Assembly: GCA_900556585.1 (NCBI GenBank)
Contig: USPD01000008.1
Location: forward strand, 1 to 45,506
Direction: 5' to 3'
Length of the DNA stretch: 45,506 nucleotides
Origin: an uncultured Eggerthella sp.
GTDB taxonomy: Bacteria > Actinomycetota > Coriobacteriia > Coriobacteriales > Eggerthellaceae
The position numbers were made by a program, and so were the translations under genes. Every line of letters begins with the position of its first letter. Within the stretch, counting starts at the first letter, position 1. A model generated the notes under the pieces. It made no database searches, was not told the DNA's origin, and was given only the letters and a program-made list of their open reading frames with translations. Below, in pieces: positions 34,646-42,042 of the stretch.

Positions 34646-34830
34646 GTTGTAAAACAGCACGTAGCGATTCCGATTTCCATCGTTGCAAGATTGTGCGTGA
34701 CAAGCCCAATTTCTGTCGGTTGCAAGATCGCGTGCAGTAGGTTTGATCTCTGCGCGTTACAAGATTAGATACAGTGGGTTGATCTTTCTCGCTGCAAGAT
34801 TGTGTGGTGAGCCCATTGTGGACTCTGTGC
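34646..34830. repeat. Degenerate ~37-bp tandem array upstream of the MFS gene
   Basis: Five units start at 34646, 34682, 34719, 34756 and 34791, so periods are 36, 37, 37 and 35 bases. Each opens with a version of GTTGCAAGAT (exact at 34682 and 34719; one change at 34756 and 34791; GTTGTAAAAC at 34646). A softer second block follows, roughly RGYYYRATYTCTG. A still weaker unit may start at 34609. There is no constant-repeat/variable-spacer pattern, so it is not CRISPR. The array fills the region just before the transporter start; the rest of the gap (34472-34608) holds the AT-rich divergent promoter zone for the minus-strand gene. Confidence 0.75.
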
Positions 34831-34858
34831 TTTTAAAACGAGAAAGGATGCAAGGCTC

Positions 34859-36088
34859 GTGGCTTTTGGTTTGACCAAAAAAGAAACTAGTTGGGTTTTG
34901 TATGATGTGGGCAATTCCGCATTCGTTATGCTTTCTACTGCGCTCATTCCTGTGTATTTCAGCTCTCTTGCAGAAGAAGGGTCATCTATTGTTGTTGCTT
35001 GGGGGTATGCCGAAACAGTAGCATCGCTTATTTTGGCGTTGTTAATGCCAATTCTAGGAAGCTTGGCGGACTTAGCGGGAAACAAGAAGAAATTCCTTGT
35101 TGGGTTTGCAGGCACTGGTGCGGTTGCTTGTGCAGCTCTAGGTGTTCCTGAACATGCTCTGGCATTTTTAGTGGTGTATGTTATTTCCTCTATCATGCTC
35201 AACGGTTCTATGGTGTTTTATGATGCCTTTTTGGTGGATGCCACTACGGAGGATCGCTACGATCAGGTTTCTTCTCATGGGTATGCTTGGGGCTACATTG
35301 GCTCTTGCGTTCCGTTTATTGTTTGCTTGGCGGTGGTTTTAGGAGGGCCATCATTCGGCATCGATATGGGCACTGGCATGAAAATTGCCTTTGTTATCAC
35401 AGCGCTTTGGTGGATTGCTTTTACTATTCCTATTGCGAAAAATGTAAAGCAAACTCATTTTCGTGAGCATTCGAGTCACGTATTCAGAACAACATTTTCT
35501 AGCCTAGCTTCTACGGTTAAAAGCATCGGAAAAGATAAACGCCTTCTGTTTTTCCTTATAGCGTTTTTCTTCTACATTGACGGAGTGCACACGGTCATTA
35601 AGATGTCCACAAGCTACGGAACTGATCTGGGCATTGATTCAACGCAGCTTGTTTTAGCGCTGCTTGTTACTCAGTTCGTGGCGTTTCCTTCGGCTATTGC
35701 TTACGGAAAATTAGCAAAACACTTTGGTACAAGGCGCATGCTGCTTATTGGTGTGTTGGCATATTTCTGCATCGTCATGTTTGCAGCATTTTTCTTGAAG
35801 AGTGCTACTGAATTTTGGATTCTAGCTATCTGTGTTGGCTTGTTCCAGGGCGGTATTCAGGCGTTGTCGCGTTCGGAATACGGAAAGCTAATTCCTAAAG
35901 AAAAAGCGAATGAATATTACGGGTTCTTTGACATTTTCGGAAAATACGCAGCGGTAATGGGAACGTTTTTAGTAAGTGTTTTTACTCAGCTTACGGGAAA
36001 TGCTTCTATCGGCGTGTTGTCAATTGCGGTGTTGTTTATCATCGGATTTTTCTTCCTGTACGCTATGCCAAAAAAGAACGCCGCCTAA
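34859..36088 (+). CDS. MFS transporter, Atg22/UMF1-like
   Basis: A 409-residue membrane protein with about 12 helices. The N-terminal sequence WVLYDVGNSAFVML matches the signature of the Atg22-like UMF1 branch (W-x2-YDxANSAF). Central features include YDAFLVDAT, the loop GYAWGYIGS, and GLFQGGIQALSRSEYGKLIPK in the second half (shorter key part: QALSRSEYGKLIP). Substrates of bacterial members are unknown; amino acid efflux is only a family analogy. The start is GTG 34859; AGAAAGG (34841-34847) is its likely ribosome site. A degenerate tandem array precedes it. Confidence 0.9.
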   Translation: MAFGLTKKETSWVLYDVGNSAFVMLSTALIPVYFSSLAEEGSSIVVAWGYAETVASLILALLMPILGSLADLAGNKKKFLVGFAGTGAVACAALGVPEHALAFLVVYVISSIMLNGSMVFYDAFLVDATTEDRYDQVSSHGYAWGYIGSCVPFIVCLAVVLGGPSFGIDMGTGMKIAFVITALWWIAFTIPIAKNVKQTHFREHSSHVFRTTFSSLASTVKSIGKDKRLLFFLIAFFFYIDGVHTVIKMSTSYGTDLGIDSTQLVLALLVTQFVAFPSAIAYGKLAKHFGTRRMLLIGVLAYFCIVMFAAFFLKSATEFWILAICVGLFQGGIQALSRSEYGKLIPKEKANEYYGFFDIFGKYAAVMGTFLVSVFTQLTGNASIGVLSIAVLFIIGFFFLYAMPKKNAA

Positions 36089-36403
36089 GGGAAGAGATTG
36101 CGAAGGGTGGCTGCGAAGGGCGACTGCCAACAAGCGCCTAAGCTTCGTGTGGGGTATCTATCTAAAGGCAACTAAACTTCTTTGTGAAGGATGGTAGGCG
36201 TTCAAAGCTTCGCGAAGGGGACGATCGCATCAACCTCGCAGCGGGTGTTGTCCAACTGTTTAGATCCTTTGAATGGATATGACTGCATTGCAAGTCCACT
36301 TTTTAACAAATATTTACCAAGGCTAACTTTTACACTGGCTTTTTTGCAATTGTTTTTTATGATTAAGGGGAAAACTAGTTTAAGCATGTTAGGCAAGGTA
36401 GTT
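36089..36403 (+). other. 315-base stretch with GCGAAGGG repeats and an open frame
   Basis: Between the MFS stop and the DUF2797-like start there is no recognisable gene. GCGAAGGG occurs twice 14 bases apart (about 36101 and 36115), and GCGAAGGGG recurs near 36213. From 36191 to 36403 the frame of the downstream gene stays open without stops but encodes nothing recognisable, apart from one short hydrophobic patch (LTFTLAFLQLFFMI). It could be decayed sequence or a long leader. Confidence 0.4.
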
Positions 36404-37447
36404 ATGTCTCAATTTTTAGCAGATCAAACTCTCGTATTAGCAGGGTATGGATTTCTCGATCACGATTTCCCCAGCAACGATTTTACTACTGGTGGTAGTT
36501 CTCCTAGTGGGGATCCTGAAACAGAAAGCCAATCTAGAGCCGAAGTTCGCGGTCCTTATCTCTTGCTCAACGCAATTGAATCGTCAAAGCAAATTCGTTA
36601 TCCCTTGTGGGGTAAAACGATTTCCCTCTTTCGGACGGACAGACGCTTCTGCATAGGGAGATTCGATTTACGCACATTTGAAAGCAGTGTTTGCCCCTTA
36701 AAGATTGAATTCTTGCCGTCCGAAAAGGACAATATGTGCCCAGCATGTCGCGAGGTAACGGGATTCAATCCATCGTTTTACTATGCGGATTCCATTTCTC
36801 CGCAACAGCGCGAATACAATCAGACGCCTCATTTTGTGTACATGGCATATTTCAGCCCTGATCATGTAAAGGTAGGCATTTCTTCGGAAACGCGCGGCAT
36901 TGAACGTTTGTTGGAACAGGGTGCTCGGTCTGCATGCATAGTTGGGCGATTCAGCGATGCTGATGAGGCGCGCATTTTAGAAGCGGCGCTTTGCTCTCAG
37001 CCTGGAATCGCAGAAACGATGCGTGTTTCACTGAAGGCTCGTTTACTGACGGAAGTGCCATACGATTCAGGACAGGCAGCTTCTGTTTTGCAACGAGAAA
37101 TGGCTCGTGTGGCAGAAGTTCTTGAAGTGGCTGTAGCTGGATTTGCTCCTGAGGAAATAAGAGACTTGAATGCGTATTATTTTCAGGATGCAGGTACGGA
37201 AAGTATGGGCGCAAATGCAGCAGCAGGTTTTATTCCAGGCATCAATGAAATGCAGATTCCAGATAATGCCACTACTGAATGTGCTGGTAAGTGTGTTGGT
37301 ATGGTTGGAGGATTGCTTATTCTCGAACAGAATGATCAGTGTTATGTGGTTTCGCTTAAGGAATGGGAAACTCATGTGGTTCAACTTTTTGAAAATGAAG
37401 TGCGCGTAGAATACGAGTCTGTTCCTCAGCAGTTCTCGTTATTTTGA
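36404..37447 (+). CDS. DUF2797-like protein
   Basis: A 347-residue protein of unknown function. The segment PHFVYMAYFSPDHVKVGISS followed by RGIERLLEQGARSA matches the core of DUF2797, whose VY-x-VKVG-x-R pattern resembles the GIY-YIG nuclease-like fold. A run of cysteines upstream (CIGRFD, SSVCPL, CPACR) could bind zinc. ATG 36404 is chosen from AGGCAAGG (36391-36398); ATG 36386 and the open frame back to 36191 are alternatives. Residues ~35-50 are a Ser/Gly/Glu-rich linker. Nucleic acid binding is suggested only by the fold analogy. Confidence 0.65.
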   Translation: MSQFLADQTLVLAGYGFLDHDFPSNDFTTGGSSPSGDPETESQSRAEVRGPYLLLNAIESSKQIRYPLWGKTISLFRTDRRFCIGRFDLRTFESSVCPLKIEFLPSEKDNMCPACREVTGFNPSFYYADSISPQQREYNQTPHFVYMAYFSPDHVKVGISSETRGIERLLEQGARSACIVGRFSDADEARILEAALCSQPGIAETMRVSLKARLLTEVPYDSGQAASVLQREMARVAEVLEVAVAGFAPEEIRDLNAYYFQDAGTESMGANAAAGFIPGINEMQIPDNATTECAGKCVGMVGGLLILEQNDQCYVVSLKEWETHVVQLFENEVRVEYESVPQQFSLF

Positions 37448-37511
37448 TAAGTTGCTCTGGCGGGCTGTCTTTTGCTTGCAGCTGTTTTTAGTAGCGCGCA
37501 AAAAATTGCGA

Positions 37512-37662
37512 ATTTTGGCCAAATATCCTGTGTTGTAGGCATCTTGTAGCTAAGGCTTGAGGGAAGTGCTGTAATCAACAAAGCAATTATTGTAACAACT
37601 GCATTTCCACTTACTTCAGCACGAGAATTTCATGCCTACAACACTATGATTTTGACCAAAAT
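37512..37662. repeat. ~150-bp element bounded by 31-bp imperfect inverted repeats
   Basis: The left arm is 37512-37542 and the right arm 37632-37662. Each has ATTTTGG/CCAAAAT at the outer edge and a perfect 13-bp inner match GTGTTGTAGGCAT (37530-37542) / ATGCCTACAACAC (37632-37644). GTGCTG/CAGCAC pairs further inside. The outer box is repeated just beyond the right arm (CCAAAATTTGCG at 37666-37677, matching TGCGAATTTTGG at 37507-37518 on the other strand). It is non-coding, with no transposase. It could be a miniature inverted-repeat element or a large bidirectional terminator between the two convergent genes. Confidence 0.7.
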
Positions 37663-37689
37663 GAACCAAAATTTGCGTTCTGGCTCTGT

Positions 37690-37909
37690 TATGTGAAGTT
37701 GCTCAGTGCTGTCTGCCGCCCGTGCTGCGCTGGCCCTCTACCGCCTGTGCAGATGTGCCGCTCGATGCTGCCGTTCGCACTGTTTATATTGTCTGCTGTT
37801 GCTTGAGCGGCTTGTGTTGCTCAGCGTTGCTGCCTCTGCTACTTATGTTGGCTGCCGGTGCGCTGTTGCCCGGTGCGTTACTGCTCGAAGTTGGCCTGGG
37901 CTGCACTTG
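37690..37909. other. TGC/CTG-rich, higher-GC stretch between convergent genes
   Basis: About 220 bases dominated by TGCTG, GCTG and TGCC words, with the near-repeat GTTGCTCAGTGCTG / TTGCTCAGCGTTGCTG (around 37698 and 37814). It is visibly richer in G+C than its flanks. It can be read as Leu/Ala/Cys-rich peptide in two + frames, but that is a consequence of the composition and there is no ribosome site. It borders the 3' end of the minus-strand pyridoxal kinase gene. Confidence 0.5.
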
Positions 37910-38785
37910 CTATTTCTGAAGCAAGTCTGCGATGCGACCAATAAGAAGCTCGAAACTAACACCGCGATCTTTAAAATTTGGTTGCTTGCTAGAAACAATC
38001 ATGGCGTCATGGGTTAGGTCGCCAGCGAATTCAACGGCTTCTTGCAGCGTACGACCAGCCATAATTGCCGCTAATAAGCAAGAGCAATATAAATCGCCCG
38101 TGCCGTGTAGCATGTAGGGCAAATATTCGTTCGATGCTTCAAAGAAGTCAATATCAACACCAGCAGCAAAGTTACGAATAACGCTTTCGCCTTCGCGCTG
38201 AACGCCCTTCAGGACAACGTTTTTTGCGCCTTTTTCAATAAGGGCATCAATGATGCGCTTTGCTTCGTCATTGCTAATATCCGTGCCATGCCATTCTTCA
38301 CCTAAGATGATGGCGGCTTCCGTAAGGTTTGGAGTCAGAATATCAGCATCGCATGCCAAGTCTGCCATGGCAGTGCAAAGTTCGGGAGTGTAGGTGGGGT
38401 ATACTTTGCCGTGATCAGCCATTACGGGGTCTACCACACGGAGAGCTTTAGGATAGCGCTCGTACAAACTGCGAATAATATCTACCTGTTCGGGAGCACC
38501 CAAAAAGCCAGAGTAAATAGCATCAATTTCAACACCAATATTTTGCCATGCTGCTAAGTAATCGGGCAGAATATCGGTTGTGTCATGCATGTACCAGCCA
38601 GGGAATGCCGTATGGGACGAAAACAATCCTGTAGGAACTGGACACACATCGCAGCCGCCTGCAGATACTACTGGAATTGCGATTCCCAATGAGCATTTAC
38701 CATAACCACATAAGTCATGAACAGCTGCTACACGGGGGATGTAGTCGAGATTTGCTTTCCTGTCATACAAAACGGTTTGCGTCAT
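37910..38785 (-). CDS. Pyridoxal/pyridoxamine kinase (PdxK/PdxY family)
   Basis: Phosphorylates pyridoxal, pyridoxamine or pyridoxine in vitamin B6 salvage. The 291-residue protein has the family features: AVHDLCGYGKCSL near 22-34, the substrate-side TGLFSSHTAFPG, VVDPVMADHGK, TPNLTEAAIILG, and the anion-hole/catalytic motif LHGTGDLYCS. It belongs to the bacterial branch that uses HGTGD. The start overlaps the upstream small membrane protein gene by 4 bases (ATGA), so the two are translationally coupled on the minus strand. Confidence 0.93.
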   Translation of the reverse strand: MTQTVLYDRKANLDYIPRVAAVHDLCGYGKCSLGIAIPVVSAGGCDVCPVPTGLFSSHTAFPGWYMHDTTDILPDYLAAWQNIGVEIDAIYSGFLGAPEQVDIIRSLYERYPKALRVVDPVMADHGKVYPTYTPELCTAMADLACDADILTPNLTEAAIILGEEWHGTDISNDEAKRIIDALIEKGAKNVVLKGVQREGESVIRNFAAGVDIDFFEASNEYLPYMLHGTGDLYCSCLLAAIMAGRTLQEAVEFAGDLTHDAMIVSSKQPNFKDRGVSFELLIGRIADLLQK

Positions 38786-38973
38786 TTTGATTCTTCTTCC
38801 TCTTCAAACTTCCAACCGTCGTCTTTCACGTTACCACGATCTTTGAAGGTTGCAAGGGTTCTGCGTTCCAGGATTGCTGCGACCAGGACTGATGCAATTA
38901 AAAACACAAGAACTAAACATCCAATGCCTGGCATAGTTTCAAACAGGAAATGATATAAAGCTGCGAAATCCAT
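38782..38973 (-). CDS. Small single-pass membrane protein
   Basis: A 63-residue protein with one hydrophobic helix (about 14-35, GIGCLVLVFLIASVLVAAIL), then a basic stretch ERRTLATFKDRG and an acidic tail ending in EEEEESK. I do not recognise a function; similar small proteins occur in Coriobacteriia, from memory. It is supported as a real gene by its ribosome site AAAGGAA on the minus strand and its 4-base overlap with the pyridoxal kinase gene. Confidence 0.75.
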   Translation of the reverse strand: MDFAALYHFLFETMPGIGCLVLVFLIASVLVAAILERRTLATFKDRGNVKDDGWKFEEEEESK

Positions 38974-39120
38974 GATTTTTGTGGTTCCTTTCGCGATTTT
39001 CTGTTCATTACGCCAACCCTTCGCGCGATAATTCGGAAGAGTAGCGAATAAGAGTATACTAACTCTACCGATAATCTTAATAAATTAACCAAGTAGTTAA
39101 AGTACGTCGAAAGGACAGTC

Positions 39121-40404
39121 ATGCTAGACATCCGGTTCGTCCGAGATCACCTCGATGAAGTAGCCGTTGCAATGAAGAATCGCAACCATTCATGGGATTC
39201 TGAATATTTTCAAAAGTTGGACGAATCAAGACGCTCATTAATTGGTCAAGAAGAAGAACTGCTCAATCAGCGCAATGTCATTTCTAAATCCATTGGCAAG
39301 CTTATGGGTGAAGGCAAAAAGAATGAAGCTGAAGCAGCCAAGGTTCAGGTAACCGAATTGAAGGATCGCATTGCGGATTTGAGCGCAAAGCGTTCTGAAG
39401 CTGAACAGAAGCTCAATGATCTTTTATTGAGTACTCCTAATATGCCTGCTGAAAGCACTCCAATTGGCAAGGACGAAAACGACAATCCTGAAGTTCGCCG
39501 CTGGGGTACCCCTCGCGATTTCGAGACTGAAGGCATTGAAATGAAGCCTCACTGGGATTTAGGTGCTGATTTGGGTATTATTGATGCAGAACGCGCTGTA
39601 AAGCTTGCTGGTAGCCGCTTTACTTTGTTGGGCGGGCTTGGTGCTCGCTTGGAGCGTGCTTTGATTAACTTCATGGCAGATACTCACACTTCTCGTGGAT
39701 ACAAAGAGTGGTGGTGCCCTGCTATGGCTAATGCTACAACTCTTACTGGCACCGGCCAGCTTCCAAAATTTGAGGACGACCTGTTCAAAACGCGTGAAGG
39801 TATGTACCTTATTCCTACCGCTGAAGTTCAGCTTACTAACATCCATTCGGGCGAAGTGCTAGATGCTGCTGATTTGCCTCTTAAATATTGCGCTTTCACC
39901 CCATGCTTCCGTGAAGAGGCTGGTTCTGCTGGACGCGATACGCGTGGTCTTATTCGCGTTCATCAGTTCGACAAGGTTGAGATGGTGAAATACGCCAAGC
40001 CAGAGGAAAGCTACGATGATCTTGAGGCTATGGTTGAAGATGCAGAAAATATTTTGCAGCTATTAGGTTTGCCTTATCGTGTAATTTCTTTGTGTACGGG
40101 CGACATTGGATTTTCTGCTGCTAAAACCTACGACTTGGAGGTTTGGCTGCCTTCTTACAATGCGTATAAAGAAATTTCTTCTTGTTCTAACTGTGAAGAC
40201 TTCCAGGCTCGTCGTGCCAATATTAAGTATCGTGATCCTGAAAACTTCAAGGGAACTCGTTTAGTTCACACCCTGAATGGCTCAGGTTTAGCGGTTGGCC
40301 GTACCATGGCTGCTGTTCTTGAAAACTATCAGCAGGCAGATGGCTCCGTTAAGGTTCCTGATGTGTTGGTTCCTTACATGGGCGGCGTTGAGGTTATTCG
40401 TTAA
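39121..40404 (+). CDS. serS: Seryl-tRNA synthetase
   Basis: Charges tRNA-Ser (and tRNA-Sec) with serine. The 427-residue class II enzyme has the N-terminal long coiled-coil arm (LDESRRSLIGQEEELLNQRN region, about 37-105), LGARLERALINFM, motif 2 CFREEAGSAGRDTRGLIRVHQF (key part FREEAGSAGRDTRG), and motif 3 ending NGSGLAVGRTMAAVLEN. The length is typical. ATG 39121 follows GAAAGGA (39109-39115). Its 147-base leader, shared with the divergent minus-strand genes, has no T-box sequence. The next gene follows after about 24 bases. Confidence 0.98.
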   Translation: MLDIRFVRDHLDEVAVAMKNRNHSWDSEYFQKLDESRRSLIGQEEELLNQRNVISKSIGKLMGEGKKNEAEAAKVQVTELKDRIADLSAKRSEAEQKLNDLLLSTPNMPAESTPIGKDENDNPEVRRWGTPRDFETEGIEMKPHWDLGADLGIIDAERAVKLAGSRFTLLGGLGARLERALINFMADTHTSRGYKEWWCPAMANATTLTGTGQLPKFEDDLFKTREGMYLIPTAEVQLTNIHSGEVLDAADLPLKYCAFTPCFREEAGSAGRDTRGLIRVHQFDKVEMVKYAKPEESYDDLEAMVEDAENILQLLGLPYRVISLCTGDIGFSAAKTYDLEVWLPSYNAYKEISSCSNCEDFQARRANIKYRDPENFKGTRLVHTLNGSGLAVGRTMAAVLENYQQADGSVKVPDVLVPYMGGVEVIR

Positions 40405-40428
40405 AACGCAAGGGCTTTGCGTCAATTT

Positions 40429-41373
40429 ATGGCAGCTAAATTAACAAACAATACAAGTAATACTTCTTCAGATGGGCGCTCTCAAAAGAAGCGTCCATCT
40501 GTTGCTGGAAAGAAAGTTGCGCAAGGGTCTCGCATTAGCGCCACTGCATCCTCAAAGACGGGGACACCCCGTCTGGATCGCAGCAAACTTCCCTCAAAGA
40601 AGCAGAAAAGTAGGCCTAGCGTAGCGGCATCAAAGGTGTTTGAGAAGTCGGAGCGGCCAGCGAAGGATGAGGCGCTCGCAGGATTTGGAGAAGATTCTAA
40701 GACCGAAGAGCCTACTGATTTAGAGCGTCCTATGAAGGTGAAATCAGCTTTCACGGGAAAAGGGAATTCGCGTCTAGGGATTGACGGTCAAGATGCTAAT
40801 CGCCAAGAGTCTAGCTTCCAGAAAGCGAGCTCTCAGAAAACGGGCAACCAAGAATCAGGCTACCAAAAAGCGAGCCATCGAGAAGCTGACTATCAACAAA
40901 TTGACATTTCAGAGGTTGCCGGTCAGGGAGCTGATCTTAAAGATGCTGGTCATCAAAAGGTCGACAAACAAGAAACTAGCCCTACAGCCAAATCCAAGCC
41001 TTCTAAACGTGCGGGAATTTCACGACGATTTTTAATCGGATCGCTCGTGGTTATTCTTCTACTGACTATTGGCACGGGGCTTTTGGCGTGGAATCAATGG
41101 TTCCGTTTCGACGACACGGCAGACATTCAGGGAACCTGGGCAATTGATGGAACCACGCAGACAATTACGATTACCGATACTGACATTGTTATGACGGCAG
41201 ACGTTTCGTATCCATATACGCTCGACACCTTCCAAAAAACAATTTCATTTTCATTTAAGCAATATTCCGGTTCAGGATCGTATGCTTTTTCTCCAGAACG
41301 CACTGAGCTTTATATCACGGAAACTGATGCGGATTCAGGTGAAGAAGTGTCAACAAAACTGGTGAAGCAATGA
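40429..41373 (+). CDS. Membrane-anchored protein with Q/K-rich degenerate repeats
   Basis: A 314-residue protein without a recognised family. Residues 1-200 are basic, Ser/Lys/Gln-rich and probably disordered. A degenerate repeat of the type QxSxxQKASxQ occurs between about 125 and 190 (SFQKASSQKTGNQESGYQKA). One membrane helix follows (FLIGSLVVILLLTIGTGLLAW, about 206-226), then a compact beta-rich outer domain (IQGTWAIDGTTQTITITD onward) that ends the protein. The long side is presumably cytoplasmic and the short domain extracytoplasmic. The start is uncertain: AAGGG lies 14 bases before ATG 40429 and 2 before TTG 40417. It overlaps the next gene by 4 bases (ATGA). Confidence 0.78.
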   Translation: MAAKLTNNTSNTSSDGRSQKKRPSVAGKKVAQGSRISATASSKTGTPRLDRSKLPSKKQKSRPSVAASKVFEKSERPAKDEALAGFGEDSKTEEPTDLERPMKVKSAFTGKGNSRLGIDGQDANRQESSFQKASSQKTGNQESGYQKASHREADYQQIDISEVAGQGADLKDAGHQKVDKQETSPTAKSKPSKRAGISRRFLIGSLVVILLLTIGTGLLAWNQWFRFDDTADIQGTWAIDGTTQTITITDTDIVMTADVSYPYTLDTFQKTISFSFKQYSGSGSYAFSPERTELYITETDADSGEEVSTKLVKQ

Positions 41374-42023
41374 GCGATGCTAGTAAAGCAGCACTCAGTG
41401 CTAGTGATGCGGTAAATAAAACCAAGAAACTAGTTAACAACACTGCCGATGAAGCCATGGGCAGCGTTGATGATGTAGTAACCAAAACCTGCGAAACAGC
41501 AAGCAATGTTACACCGCTAAAAAATAAGCCTAAGTTTTGCGCATCAACAAAAAGTCAAGCTGAACCATCGCGCCGGAGTGGGCCTTCGCATCAAGCTGAA
41601 TCATTGCAAAACAATCAACCAATTACCGTTGAGCATATTCGCGTTCGGCCAGACAGGATAGAAACGCACATTCGCGTGAGTGATGCACGTTTTGCTAATA
41701 CTAATTCGCATATTGTCCAGGCTGTTTTGAAGCAATATCCAACAATTGGTATGCATGCATGTCGTAATCACAAAGGTCCTTTGTTTTCTGATGTGATGAA
41801 TGACACGTCCACGCCTCATCTTTTGGAGCATATGATCGTTGATGGGCAAACACGTAATGCAACCGATGAAAATAGGGTATTTACGGGTACAACCCAGTGG
41901 AGCGTTGGTGATCCTTTGTTGGCGTGTGTGACGTTTTCTTACGAGGATGACATTGCGGCTCTTAAAGTTCTAAAAGAATGTTTAGACTATCTAAATTCCG
42001 TTCTTAATGAATTGCATGAATAG
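41370..42023 (+). CDS. Stand-alone cyanophycin-synthetase N-domain-like protein
   Basis: A 217-residue protein. The first ~80 residues are Ala/Ser/Lys-rich and look disordered. From about 85 the sequence resembles the N-terminal domain of cyanophycin synthetase. The parallel is YPTIGMHACRNHKGPLF ... TPHLLEHMIVDGQTRN ... FTGTTQW ... ACVTFSYEDD, compared from memory with the CphA pattern LP-HxC--HxGGF--TxxxHxxEHxxLELQ---FGRTR---VxFEYxxE. The HxxEH motif (H150, E153, H154) and the H129/C131/H134 cluster are kept. CphA1 N domains tetramerise the enzyme, and some carry a cryptic hydrolase site. The protein has no ATP-grasp or ligase domain of its own, and a Ddl-like ATP-grasp gene follows 19 bases later. 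The assignment is by pattern and needs profile confirmation. Confidence 0.6.
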   Translation: MSDASKAALSASDAVNKTKKLVNNTADEAMGSVDDVVTKTCETASNVTPLKNKPKFCASTKSQAEPSRRSGPSHQAESLQNNQPITVEHIRVRPDRIETHIRVSDARFANTNSHIVQAVLKQYPTIGMHACRNHKGPLFSDVMNDTSTPHLLEHMIVDGQTRNATDENRVFTGTTQWSVGDPLLACVTFSYEDDIAALKVLKECLDYLNSVLNELHE

Positions 42024-42042
42024 CGCAAAGAAAGGATAGCTC

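Noticed and set aside
34646..34830. CRISPR array
   Set aside because: Repeats of about 37 bases occur, but whole units diverge and there are no distinct spacers between constant repeats; no cas genes are nearby.
37706..38017. Leu/Ala/Cys-rich 103-residue coding region
   Set aside because: It has no ribosome site, extends into the antisense of the pyridoxal kinase gene, and its composition is explained by the TGC/CTG-rich DNA.
38974..39120. T-box riboswitch before serS
   Set aside because: No AGGGTGGNACC-type T-box or terminator/antiterminator pair is visible in the 147-base leader.
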